Origin: Candidatus Methylomicrobium oryzae
GTDB lineage: Bacteria; Pseudomonadota; Gammaproteobacteria; Methylococcales; Methylomonadaceae
Assembly (NCBI RefSeq): GCF_016745425.1
Contig: NZ_JAERVK010000011.1
Location: 1 to 64,000 of the forward strand
DNA length: 64,000 nucleotides
Direction of reading: 5' to 3'
The notes below the pieces were generated by a model, which worked only from the letters and a program-made list of their open reading frames with translations, was not told where the DNA came from and did no database searches. Position 1 is the stretch's first letter. The number at the start of each line of letters is the position of its first letter. This document shows, in pieces, positions 20,601 through 25,982 of this stretch. The translations under genes and the position numbers were made by a program.

Positions 20601-21874
20601 TGACCGGTGTGACTTCCGCTCTGGTTACGACATTAGTCGGTGCAACCGGTCCGACCGATGAAGTAGTACTGGGAGCTGTCAACAACATCGCGACTGTCAA
20701 CGACTTCGAAAGCGTGGTTCTGACCGATGCGACGCTGGCCCAAACCGGTACTACGTTCGTGCTCGATACCACCGCCAATAAACTGACCGGCGGCGCCAAA
20801 TCGCTGACGTTCAACAATGACATGAACACGGTGAGCTTCCGTGGTCTGGTGTTGGAAGCAGGCACTCTCGACGGCGGCCAAGTTGCCAACGTAACCAGCG
20901 GCATCACCTTCACGGTGGCGGGTACGGCTACGGATGCGGTTACCGTCTATGGCGGCGACGGCAACGATAGCATTACCGGCGGTGCCGGCGATGACACGCT
21001 GGTCGGCGGCAAAGGCAACGACACGCTGGATGGCGGTTTTACGGCGGAAGTCACTGAAAAAGTTGTTGTTACACTGAGCGGTGGCGCAGCTACGCTTGAA
21101 GCGGGTGATGATTTGATCATCGCTGGTGTCACAATCAGCGACGCCGGTGGCGATATTACTGTTGTCGCTGGATCTGATGCTGATCAAGTCGGTTCTGCGT
21201 TCGTAACGTGGGCAGGTACCAATCTTGCTACGATCGAAACCAATTTGGGGCTGAACGCTGGCGATTTAGGTTCTGTATCTTATGATTCCGACAGCAATAA
21301 TATTATCTTCAACTTTACCAGCCAAGCTGGCGATGTGGCAGCAGCTACAGTGACTGTCGATGACACGGGCATGACAACAGGTACGTTGACAGGAACTGTA
21401 TTTGAAGATGGAACCGATGCTGCCCAACAGTCCGTAGCTTATGCGGCCCGGGCCGAAAGCGCCGACACTTACGTGTTCGAAGCCACGGCGGCGGACAACG
21501 GCGTTGACACGCTGAACAACGTGGATGCGAGCGATACGCTGGACTTCAGCGCCTTCTTCGGCACAGCTGCGGTTGCGGGTATCACTGACGACGCTAGCGA
21601 TGGCCTCGTGTTGACCAACGGTCAGGTAACGGTAGGTTTCAACCTGGCTAACTTGGTAGTCGGCAGCGTCTCGGGCTTGGGAGACAACGAAAAAGCGGTA
21701 GTGTTGTTGACCGCCGACGCAGACGGAGCTGCGGATGTCACCAATAACCCGTATCAGGTCTACTACGTGGAGAACGGCGATACTGCCGGCACGTCCGACC
21801 TGACGGTGACCTTGGTCGGTACTGTCAACAGCGCTGCGGAGTTGACTGCGGCACAAGCTCTCGGTCTGGTCTAA
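14657..21874 (+). CDS. Giant RTX-repeat secreted protein, probable S-layer or surface protein
   Basis: The 2405-residue acidic protein contains no cysteine that I could find. Residues 1-100 are helical and hold a canonical EF-hand loop (DTDGNGKLSKAE, residues 74-85). A Calx-beta-like segment follows (about 115-210). Calcium-binding RTX nonapeptide clusters (GGxGxDxx) lie near residues 325-350, 499-545, 685-705, 1165-1190 and 2098-2125, separated by long beta-rich domains. The C-terminus ends in a hydrophobic ALGLV-type tail, as expected for a type I secretion signal. There is no N-terminal signal peptide. The exporter genes upstream and a SapC-family gene downstream support a secreted S-layer or large surface protein. 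An adhesin is the main alternative. Confidence 0.85.
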   Translation: MTISSTEKAQAIIGALEGYGIDFKPSQKAALSKTIVRLYEKAHRDDAYVSNYVGSRLFIQKQLIKNFKDLGLGDTDGNGKLSKAEKAVLLADVKADLKTAAETGLGGGGEPTSGLTLSADKQAITEGLDGVTFTVTGTANTTLVWEVDTSHSEDVNSAVGSVVLDATGKATFTISALQDLLAEPSELFTVTLKNTTGEVQTTKVVQINENQNLNKTFNLTSQTAAGADVMRLTGDQDARIDVTANDNQVKGLDLDGDGVIELNGVENNNPTALDDGKDFEIVDAYSRDLLNQGNIAQNYLGDIAFDGTGFAGDGVNTDGNIFLGGLGADTAFGGIGNDFMAGGGIAQARGWGQDSLKGGRNADFFFAEFSGLDATDGSSLWIDGGNTADDNAAGVGQSAQDSDWLLFEASDDDEPVQIWLTDSSGGIDPGHGEAESRSGEFMDLDDVENIDASGNLYGFLDDVNVAIGAGGKMVNGENVGIGTSAQLHITGSTVRNILIGGYDNDYIEGRDGDDLLMGGNLRYALNNPNAAGIVNDGRDTLIGGDGNDDIVFEADGGAIGGGEDDDTLWLTDQSLGTQTADDLTTDGVLRFDLRGQNINDSAGYGGADVDGTQDQTNYSGSARVTVTDMENVIATGLGSIDYLASGANDPELHFANQQNHFAYEGDLDLRGTYGDNILYANTGDDVIEGRKGNDLLSGGEGNDDFIFHLGSIVNNNAQEVAADGVDVIWRQVDANGDNIWDTDADGNYLYGQDFGLDATATVGSSVLKIAIEKAGGNAPGDELSDVVNFVSEITTGVKVGDTFQSITLNTAAIKAATTYQGLTDAINEALDATSFGTDLQATLQSDGVTIYITDALGRELADTTTEVAGAGVTVQQKANTQTANTFAFGEADVTVSQDRLIYAAYEDRADGELRDDDAVLGSNVSLGQEGYAEDLVINFAEDGTRIAEDQTYTLTFDNLTTQDKVTILVNGVEYSLQVGVDLDGNIIGNEDGPFDSQANIQANFLDRLTDFINTFMDDDTASGELSASFNGTDTITLTQADYNGEETVFMIEPTVTIQNLSNGEPATVTVENTSQHEVLLYQFDGRDGNLNNDNVLFIGDSGINRSTLETAEDAGSTIVGKNAVLIDNKVDTHAESVANTGETIVNSQATNAWLDNQVEIYSVHGDDFLLGGQGNDTISGGTGDDRVIGSLGADDLDGGKNYYAVKVLGEAKTRVYELNKWEAANPSKVAALTGLNISSIALISQAETGVTLASGVFDDTLQFQQADFAAGQTEFTITLNDYVVNGGAIEFRNDGAGTVGVDVDGDGDFESTSTFTNFENIRTVSGVGKAVAGDGQGNDTLDVSGLSTDAGGISYNLTNDAGFSGPGDVRYSTDAFVTTDGDRPAETDYEQLVIKVDGVENVIGGLGNDLVIIDETEAAKNNTFQAGLGVDRIEYRNDYNGSETAEPTVTIKVNVANDTDHVVMTGGRVGSTVATDILTGVEYIALNGNTAESVRADDVIDVTAMTTGAVVDYTNGEVRDLNGNVQLTIEGIYEMENVWADGNDTVIVADEDIMSQNAQYDNDDEDVAFATFIDYDELDANNQRVAFADQDSAQIVDVENQNLFTFDLSRVGNDADVDTVDYSQALDSIATVVRTGSDQYVLVDEDSSPDDSFGGNWVTRVDHLISAERIVASQAESVLDFTNFGQAVEISFQFDPLKANASTDQFESTIRIADASSNEIAGVPTYVERYDLNKNVSVDPFNNATWNRIEGSDFGESIKYDGSEDLTNLAGVDHRYSDDTLNLRGGNNVVSYFQLETSINAVINVSEFDAENATTTGLIDATVSFEDGTGTNTILAGSGEHHITSYTSDNGIAAGSLKLEASQDAEDSLTFTGTTDKIYFLGTSAGVIDVKIGDLDTMRLTGFEILKDAETNDVYDMKSLANVHGNLTLVDGLQGFGGDHDTIKVYDDAINFNGAGANTISLAALDAPAPGGFGFDFDVLDVTGVTSALVTTLVGATGPTDEVVLGAVNNIATVNDFESVVLTDATLAQTGTTFVLDTTANKLTGGAKSLTFNNDMNTVSFRGLVLEAGTLDGGQVANVTSGITFTVAGTATDAVTVYGGDGNDSITGGAGDDTLVGGKGNDTLDGGFTAEVTEKVVVTLSGGAATLEAGDDLIIAGVTISDAGGDITVVAGSDADQVGSAFVTWAGTNLATIETNLGLNAGDLGSVSYDSDSNNIIFNFTSQAGDVAAATVTVDDTGMTTGTLTGTVFEDGTDAAQQSVAYAARAESADTYVFEATAADNGVDTLNNVDASDTLDFSAFFGTAAVAGITDDASDGLVLTNGQVTVGFNLANLVVGSVSGLGDNEKAVVLLTADADGAADVTNNPYQVYYVENGDTAGTSDLTVTLVGTVNSAAELTAAQALGLV

Positions 21875-21887
21875 GACCGCTGAGACA

Positions 21888-21955
21888 CCCCCGGATTTAC
21901 TCCGGGGGGAATCCCTACAACCCCGCCTTCCTATAAGGCGGGGTTTTCTGTTATT
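21888..21955 (+). terminator. Double terminator after the RTX gene
   Basis: Two strong hairpins follow the stop codon. The first pairs CCCCCGGA (21888-21895) with TCCGGGGG (21901-21908). The second pairs CCCCGCCTT (21921-21929) with AAGGCGGGG (21935-21943) and is followed by TTTTCTGTTATTTTATT. The second is a textbook Rho-independent terminator and implies that the RTX gene is transcribed mainly on its own. Confidence 0.88.
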
Positions 21956-22060
21956 TTATTCCTGGTTTCCGGGCGCAAGTTTGGAAGCCGCCTTCATCAT
22001 GTTCCGGTTTCAAGCGATTGGCGCCGTAACGCATTGCACTAAATTGTTAGGATTTCTCTT

Positions 22061-22261
22061 ATGGCTCAAGCAAAAACCATTAAAATCGATAATAAAGAAT
22101 ACGCCCTCGATGCGCTGCCGGAGGTCGTCAAGCAGCAATTGGCCAGCCTGCGCGTGGTAGATCGTGAAATTGCGCGTTTGCAGACTCAGTTGGCGATTGC
22201 CCAGACCGCGCGTTCGGTCTTTGCCAATGGCATCAAAAACAATTTGCCGGCTAGCGAATAG
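22061..22261 (+). CDS. Small DUF6447-like protein
   Basis: The 66-residue product has no signal peptide or membrane segment. It has an N-terminal beta hairpin (KTIKIDNKEYALDALP) and a helical coiled-coil half (QLASLRVVDREIARLQTQLAIA). It resembles the DUF6447 family of small proteins found near large type I secreted proteins; the assignment is from memory. It could be a chaperone or an assembly factor for the giant RTX protein, which is inference. It lies after the RTX terminators, so it probably has its own promoter. Confidence 0.7.
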   Translation: MAQAKTIKIDNKEYALDALPEVVKQQLASLRVVDREIARLQTQLAIAQTARSVFANGIKNNLPASE

Positions 22262-22397
22262 CTTTGGCAGAATAATATCCGAATTTTACGGAATTTCTTC
22301 GGGTTGGGAGAGTTGCCGGCGTAAAGTCGGAGTTTGATAAATCTTGTCCCGTGCCTGTCTTAGCCCAGCACCTCGATCAGTTTCATTACTCGCCTGA

Positions 22398-22925
22398 ATG
22401 CAGATTCAAAAAATCACCACCCGTTACAGCATTTACCAGGATCGCCTGTCTATCGACGGACAGTTTGCCAATGGCGAAATCGTAAGGCTGTGGCTCACTT
22501 ACCGGCTAATGCGGGAGTTGTTGCCGCCATTGTTGAAACTGATTACCCCTCAGGCCAAGACCGAAGCCAAGGCAGCCATCTTGGCGGAATGGGCGCTAAG
22601 CCATGCACGCTCGCGGCAGCAGTCGGAAAAACCCGTAAGCCCGCCAGCCGCTGGCGCCGAAAAGGGCAGCCGGCAATCGCCCCCGCCGGCAAGTTGTCTT
22701 GTCAGCGCCATCGAATTGAAGACGACACCCAAGTCGGTGACGCTGGCATTCAAACGCTGGGGTAATCATCCGGTCGCCGATCTGGCGTTTAAACCGGAAC
22801 ATTTGCGGCAATGGTTGAGCATCGTTTATGGCTTGTGGAATCAGGCCGGCTGGCCCGATAATGAGTGGCCCGACTGGGTTAAAAAGATGCCGACGCTCAA
22901 GCCGGACGACGTGATCGTGCATTAG
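22398..22925 (+). CDS. Unknown cytoplasmic protein in the RTX/SapC cluster
   Basis: I do not recognise this 175-residue product. The first half looks like a beta strand pair followed by helices (LTYRLMRELLPPLLKLI). A low-complexity proline/serine linker (about residues 78-100) leads to a second domain rich in tryptophan (QWLSIVYGLWNQ, DNEWPDWVKKM). There is no signal peptide. Its place between the DUF6447-like and SapC genes suggests a role in the surface-protein system. The frame is uninterrupted with ordinary codon use, so it is probably real. Confidence 0.7.
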   Translation: MQIQKITTRYSIYQDRLSIDGQFANGEIVRLWLTYRLMRELLPPLLKLITPQAKTEAKAAILAEWALSHARSRQQSEKPVSPPAAGAEKGSRQSPPPASCLVSAIELKTTPKSVTLAFKRWGNHPVADLAFKPEHLRQWLSIVYGLWNQAGWPDNEWPDWVKKMPTLKPDDVIVH

Positions 22926-22947
22926 GGTGCACTATTTAAATTAATGG

Positions 22948-23021
22948 GTTGTAGGCCGGATAAGCGAAGCGCATCCGGCGATTGCGTTGTGGATGCGCTT
23001 CGCTTATCCGGCCTACGCAAC
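22948..23021. repeat. Palindromic intergenic repeat (REP-like)
   Basis: A nearly perfect inverted repeat with arms of about 29 bases, each containing GGATAAGCGAAGCGCATCC or its complement, has a 14-base spacer. A related element with the same core lies at 25394-25465. The transcript would form a long stem between the unknown gene and the SapC gene. Confidence 0.85.
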
Positions 23022-23042
23022 AACTGACTGAATCGACAAATC

Positions 23043-23846
23043 ATGTCCAATTATCAGGCACTCTCCTTTAAACATCATGTCAATAAGCGCTGGTTGCGGC
23101 CGGCGAACTATGCCTTCGCAGCGGCCGATACCGTGGCGGTTTTGTCTCTGAATGAACTTTCGCATGCCCTTGCTGCGATGCCGATCGGCTTTATTAAGCA
23201 GGACGAGCGTTTTCTGCCGGCAGCCATTCAAAGTTTGCATTCCGGCCGCAATTGGTTCGTAGGCCCGGATCAACGTTGGCTGGGCGATTATATTCCTGCC
23301 GTGTATCGTGCCTATCCTTTTCGGTTGGCAAAAACGGAAGAGGATAAACGGATTTTATTGATCGATGCGGATAGCGGACTGATTGCCGAGGGAGTTGCGG
23401 GGGAAGCGTTTTTTACCGCAGAAGGCCAGCCTACGCCTTTTATTCAGTCCATCGTCGATTTCCTCAGTCTTTTAGAGCAAGATCGGCAGCGTACGGTCGA
23501 TGTATGTGAGGCTTTACAAAGCTATGACCTGATTCAGCCGTGGCCGATTACTGTAAAAGTCTTGGATCGGAATATACCCTTCAAGGGTTTATATAAAATC
23601 GATGAAACGGCCTTAAATGCCTTGTCCGGCGAGGCGTTGCGAGAACTGATGCAGGTAGGCGCGTTATCGGCGGCCTACTGTCAGCTCTTTTCAGTGCGGA
23701 ATTTGACATTGCTCGGCCGGCTTGTCCAAGTTCATGGCAAGGCCGGTGATGCCGCACAGGAAATCGAAAAGACCGTCGCTCAGGAAGAATCGGATACGGA
23801 TTTTTTCAGTAAGGACGGCATAGTGAGTTTTAAAGGATTATTTTGA
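23043..23846 (+). CDS. SapC family protein
   Basis: The 267-residue protein belongs to the SapC family, named for a gene in the Campylobacter fetus surface-array locus. Typical blocks are visible (NKRWLRPANYAFAA, LPAAIQSLHSGRNWFVG, WLGDYIPAVYRAYPFRL, the LLIDADSGLI stretch, and QPWPITVKVLDR with GLYKIDE). No signal peptide is seen, so it is probably cytoplasmic. The biochemical role of the family is unknown. Linkage to a type I secretion operon and an RTX giant mirrors S-layer loci and strengthens that reading of the region. Confidence 0.88.
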   Translation: MSNYQALSFKHHVNKRWLRPANYAFAAADTVAVLSLNELSHALAAMPIGFIKQDERFLPAAIQSLHSGRNWFVGPDQRWLGDYIPAVYRAYPFRLAKTEEDKRILLIDADSGLIAEGVAGEAFFTAEGQPTPFIQSIVDFLSLLEQDRQRTVDVCEALQSYDLIQPWPITVKVLDRNIPFKGLYKIDETALNALSGEALRELMQVGALSAAYCQLFSVRNLTLLGRLVQVHGKAGDAAQEIEKTVAQEESDTDFFSKDGIVSFKGLF

Positions 23847-24185
23847 GGCTTCCGCGTTCAGCAGTTCTTGTTGACTCTCCTAATCGTGCAGGTTGGGTTG
23901 GGCGCTAGAGCATTTTCGTTTTGGGTGTACGGTCATAAGCAATGCCGCAAAGTTAGGGCAAACTCGTCATTCCGGCAGGGATTGCCGGAATCCAGAAGCC
24001 AGGGACGGCAAGCTTTAATGCATCCCTGCAGTCTGGATCTCGGCAATCCTTGCCGAGATGACGGTTTGACTTAACGGCATTATCTTCCTATAAGCGATAT
24101 GAAAATGCTCTAGCCGTAGCCCAACGCATCGAAGTCGAATGTCGTCGGGTTACGCTTCGCTAACCCAACCTACACGATGATGGCG
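23847..24185. other. Repeat-filled intergenic region
   Basis: The 339 bases between the convergent SapC and slipin genes hold no gene. They carry a MITE-like element (23904-24114) that seems to sit inside an older palindromic repeat. Left flank TCGTGCAGGTTGGGTT and right flank AACCCAACCTACACGA are near-complementary. Confidence 0.6.
23904..24114. mobile_element. MITE-like element with 14-bp terminal inverted repeats
   Basis: Perfect 14-base termini (GCTAGAGCATTTTC at 23904-23917 and its complement at 24101-24114) bound a 211-base non-coding element. Inside is a second imperfect inverted repeat with about 32-base arms (starting CGTCATTCCGGCAGG and ending GCCGAGATGACG). No target duplication is clear. 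It could be a small non-autonomous transposon or a nested repeat; a 30-base relative of the inner repeat is at 60686-60714. Confidence 0.55.
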
Positions 24186-25349
24186 CTAAGCCGGATTTGT
24201 CTTATCAATTAACTTCACCATCCCGTTCATTACACTATCCAGCCCGCCATATACATTCAGCGTATTGATTCGTGCGGTGATCTTCTCCAGTGCTTCCAGT
24301 TCCTTCAAGCGCAGCAGGATCGGATTGCCTTCCATCACCTTGGCGGTATTGTGCAATGAGCGGGTCGCCTGGGTTTCTTCCTGGCGCTTGATCAGGTTCG
24401 CCTCGGCCATTTTTTGCGCTTCGACAACCTGCGTCAAAATCGCTTTCATCTCGCCGGGCAGGACGATGTCGCGTGCCCCGACCGATTTGACTTCGATCCC
24501 GTAAGCCGATGCTTTTGCTGCTGCGATCTCGAGAATCTGCCGGTTCAGCGAGTTCTTGTCGGCCAGGAGTTCATCCAGCGTTTGCGTGCTGACGACCGTG
24601 CGCAGAGCCAGTTGCAGTTCGCGGTACAGAAACTCTTTCGCGTCGGCCAGTTCTGCGCGGGTCTTTTCCGGTTCGCGGATTTGCCAGGTTGCAGACAGGT
24701 TCACGCGTAGGCTGACCCGGTCCTTGGTCAAGATTTCCTGGCCGTTCACTTCCATGTTCTGCAGGCGCAGATCGAACAAAGTCAAGGTCGGGCAGTGGTT
24801 GAACCGCCACCAGGCATGTATGCCTGCGTTCAGTGCCGCCCGGATTTCGTTGTCTACGGCCAGGAAGCCTATGTGCTGGTCCGGGATGTTGAAAAACGCG
24901 ACTGCATTCAGTGCGGCTTTACGCAGTATCTCATCTTTCGCGTTGGCCAACTGTGTAGCGAGCGGCTTCGGCAGGGCCGGTTGCGCACCGATATCGATCT
25001 TCTCGATCCGGATCGTATTCTGTGTTTTCCAGTACGCACCTTGCTGGCCCGGCGCCTTGATGTCCTTCAGTGTTCCGTTCTGATAGACCAGTCCGGCTTC
25101 CATGTCGGACGTTTCCCAAAGCTGCAGGTACGGCGCGAAGGCTTTCGGGTGCAGTTGTGCGAGATTCAGCAGATCGTCGCCGACAGTTTGCTGCAAGGGG
25201 GTCGTAATCGTGACGATTTGCAACCGGTAGCGGTTCAGCCAGTCCCAAAGCCGGTAAACGCCGGGCGGCAGGATTTTCACGAATTGCTGGTCCCTGAACA
25301 GCAGCCCGCGCTGGGCTTCGGTGATGATCAGTTTCTTGTTGATGGACAT
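24186..25349 (-). CDS. Slipin / Band 7 (SPFH) protein in the RtcB locus
   Basis: The 387-residue SPFH protein starts MSINKKLIITEAQRGLLF, with GGAG ahead of the ATG at 25349. No transmembrane anchor is obvious at the N-terminus. The Band 7 core (about residues 180-330) has VSLRVNLSATWQI and YGIEVKSVGARDIVLPGEMK, followed by a coiled coil (VEAQKMAEANLIKRQEE). It is divergent from the stomatin at 7546 and has no NfeD partner. It lies downstream of rtcB and the tRNA-like region on the same strand. Slipins are known in some RtcB operons, so it may be part of the RNA-repair response; its role is unknown. Confidence 0.85.
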   Translation of the reverse strand: MSINKKLIITEAQRGLLFRDQQFVKILPPGVYRLWDWLNRYRLQIVTITTPLQQTVGDDLLNLAQLHPKAFAPYLQLWETSDMEAGLVYQNGTLKDIKAPGQQGAYWKTQNTIRIEKIDIGAQPALPKPLATQLANAKDEILRKAALNAVAFFNIPDQHIGFLAVDNEIRAALNAGIHAWWRFNHCPTLTLFDLRLQNMEVNGQEILTKDRVSLRVNLSATWQIREPEKTRAELADAKEFLYRELQLALRTVVSTQTLDELLADKNSLNRQILEIAAAKASAYGIEVKSVGARDIVLPGEMKAILTQVVEAQKMAEANLIKRQEETQATRSLHNTAKVMEGNPILLRLKELEALEKITARINTLNVYGGLDSVMNGMVKLIDKTNPA

Positions 25350-25393
25350 TGGATTTCTCCGTAAAAATATGACCATGGAGATTCATTACTAAA

Positions 25394-25465
25394 GTAGGGT
25401 GGATAAGCGAAGCGCATCCACCTTTTAGGTCACTGTGGCGGATGCGCTTCGCTTATCCACCCTAC
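25394..25465. repeat. Palindromic intergenic repeat (REP-like), second copy
   Basis: An inverted repeat with about 28-base arms (GTAGGGTGGATAAGCG on the left, its complement on the right) has a short spacer. It shares the GGATAAGCGAAGCGCATCC core with 22948-23021. It lies between the structured RNA region and the slipin gene and could end or process the rtcB transcript before the slipin. Confidence 0.85.
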
Positions 25466-25736
25466 GCCTTAATTTATGAATTGGGGGTGACGGAGCCTCC
25501 GCACCGGCGCGGGCTGCTGGCGCTCCAACCGGCGGGCGTCGCGCATCCTTCGCGGCGCGCGCCGGCCGATCTTCACCAGCAGGCTTTGCCGATGCCGGCT
25601 TGGGACCGGACTTGTTGCGTCCTTGCTGCAATGCGCTGAACGAGCCGCACGCCGAGATCCTCGCGGTCCGAACCCGCGCCCGGAGGTCCGCCGTGGCCCT
25701 TGCGGACCGGTTTGTCAAGCTGCCTTGACAGGCAGG
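25466..25736 (-). ncRNA. GC-rich structured region downstream of the tRNA-like pair
   Basis: No protein gene fits here. On the minus strand several strong hairpins can be read. TGTCAAG/CTTGACA (7 pairs, loop GCAG) lies near 25713-25730. GGTCCGC/GCGGACC (7 pairs, ten-base loop) lies near 25686-25709. CGCGG/CCGCG with a seven-base GTTCGGA loop resembles a T-arm near 25661-25677. CCGG/CCGG around a TCCCAAG loop lies near 25594-25608. These suggest an RNA product co-transcribed with rtcB, but boundaries cannot be set by eye. Confidence 0.35.
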
Positions 25737-25807
25737 TTTGCTAGCCGGGCTCGAACCGGCGCCAGACTGATGATGAGTCAGTTGCTCTACCCACTGAGCT
25801 ATAGCAA
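25737..25807 (-). tRNA. tRNA-like sequence with CAU anticodon (possible tRNA-Met-like or pseudo-tRNA)
   Basis: The minus strand folds as a cloverleaf: acceptor TTGCTA/TAGCAA (only six pairs), D-arm GCTC/GAGC, anticodon stem ACTGA/TCAGT with loop CTCATCA, a five-base variable region, and T-arm GCCGG/CCGGC with TTCGAGC. The anticodon reads CAU. Odd points are C at position 37, where tRNAs have a purine; a six-pair acceptor; an encoded CCU rather than CCA after the discriminator; and direct abutment to the preceding tRNA-like element with no spacer. It may be a decoy or substrate RNA of the RNA-repair operon rather than a translating tRNA. Confidence 0.65.
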
Positions 25808-25880
25808 TGGAGCCGCCGGCAGGATTCGAACCTGCGGCCTCCGCGTTGGGCGCGGCGCTCTTCCGCTGAGCTACGGCGGC
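25808..25880 (-). tRNA. tRNA-like sequence with a five-base anticodon loop
   Basis: The minus strand gives acceptor GCCGCCG/CGGCGGC (7 pairs), D-arm GCTC/GAGC, T-arm GCAGG/CCTGC with a perfect TTCGAAT loop, discriminator T and encoded CCA: 73 bases in all. The anticodon arm is only 15 bases, CCGCG-CCCAA-CGCGG. That is five pairs with a five-base loop, or four pairs with a seven-base loop GCCCAAC that lacks U33. It therefore cannot present a normal anticodon. Everything else is an excellent tRNA, so selection for tRNA shape without decoding is plausible. Confidence 0.7.
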
Positions 25881-25982
25881 GATTGGCGTCTTGTTACGGA
25901 CGATACGCCGGTCGTCAAAGACGGTGGCGTCAGGCAGGCTTTGGAACCTGCTCCGCGGGCCGCAACGGCTCGCCAAATTCAT
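25881..25982 (-). ncRNA. Possible additional tRNA-like or hairpin RNA just after rtcB
   Basis: Immediately after the rtcB stop the minus strand has TGGCG ... CGCCA flanking a GCCG-TTG-CGGC hairpin and a T-arm-like hairpin GCAGG/CCTGC with loop TTCCAAAG. A further GGCGT/ACGCC stem follows before the first tRNA-like element. This resembles a reduced tRNA missing one arm, but the fold is by eye and may be fortuitous. Confidence 0.3.

Noticed and set aside
25425-25982. A 185-residue open frame on the minus strand between rtcB and the slipin
   Set aside because: It runs straight through both tRNA-like sequences; its product contains the familiar spurious translation of tRNA genes. The region is better read as RNA.
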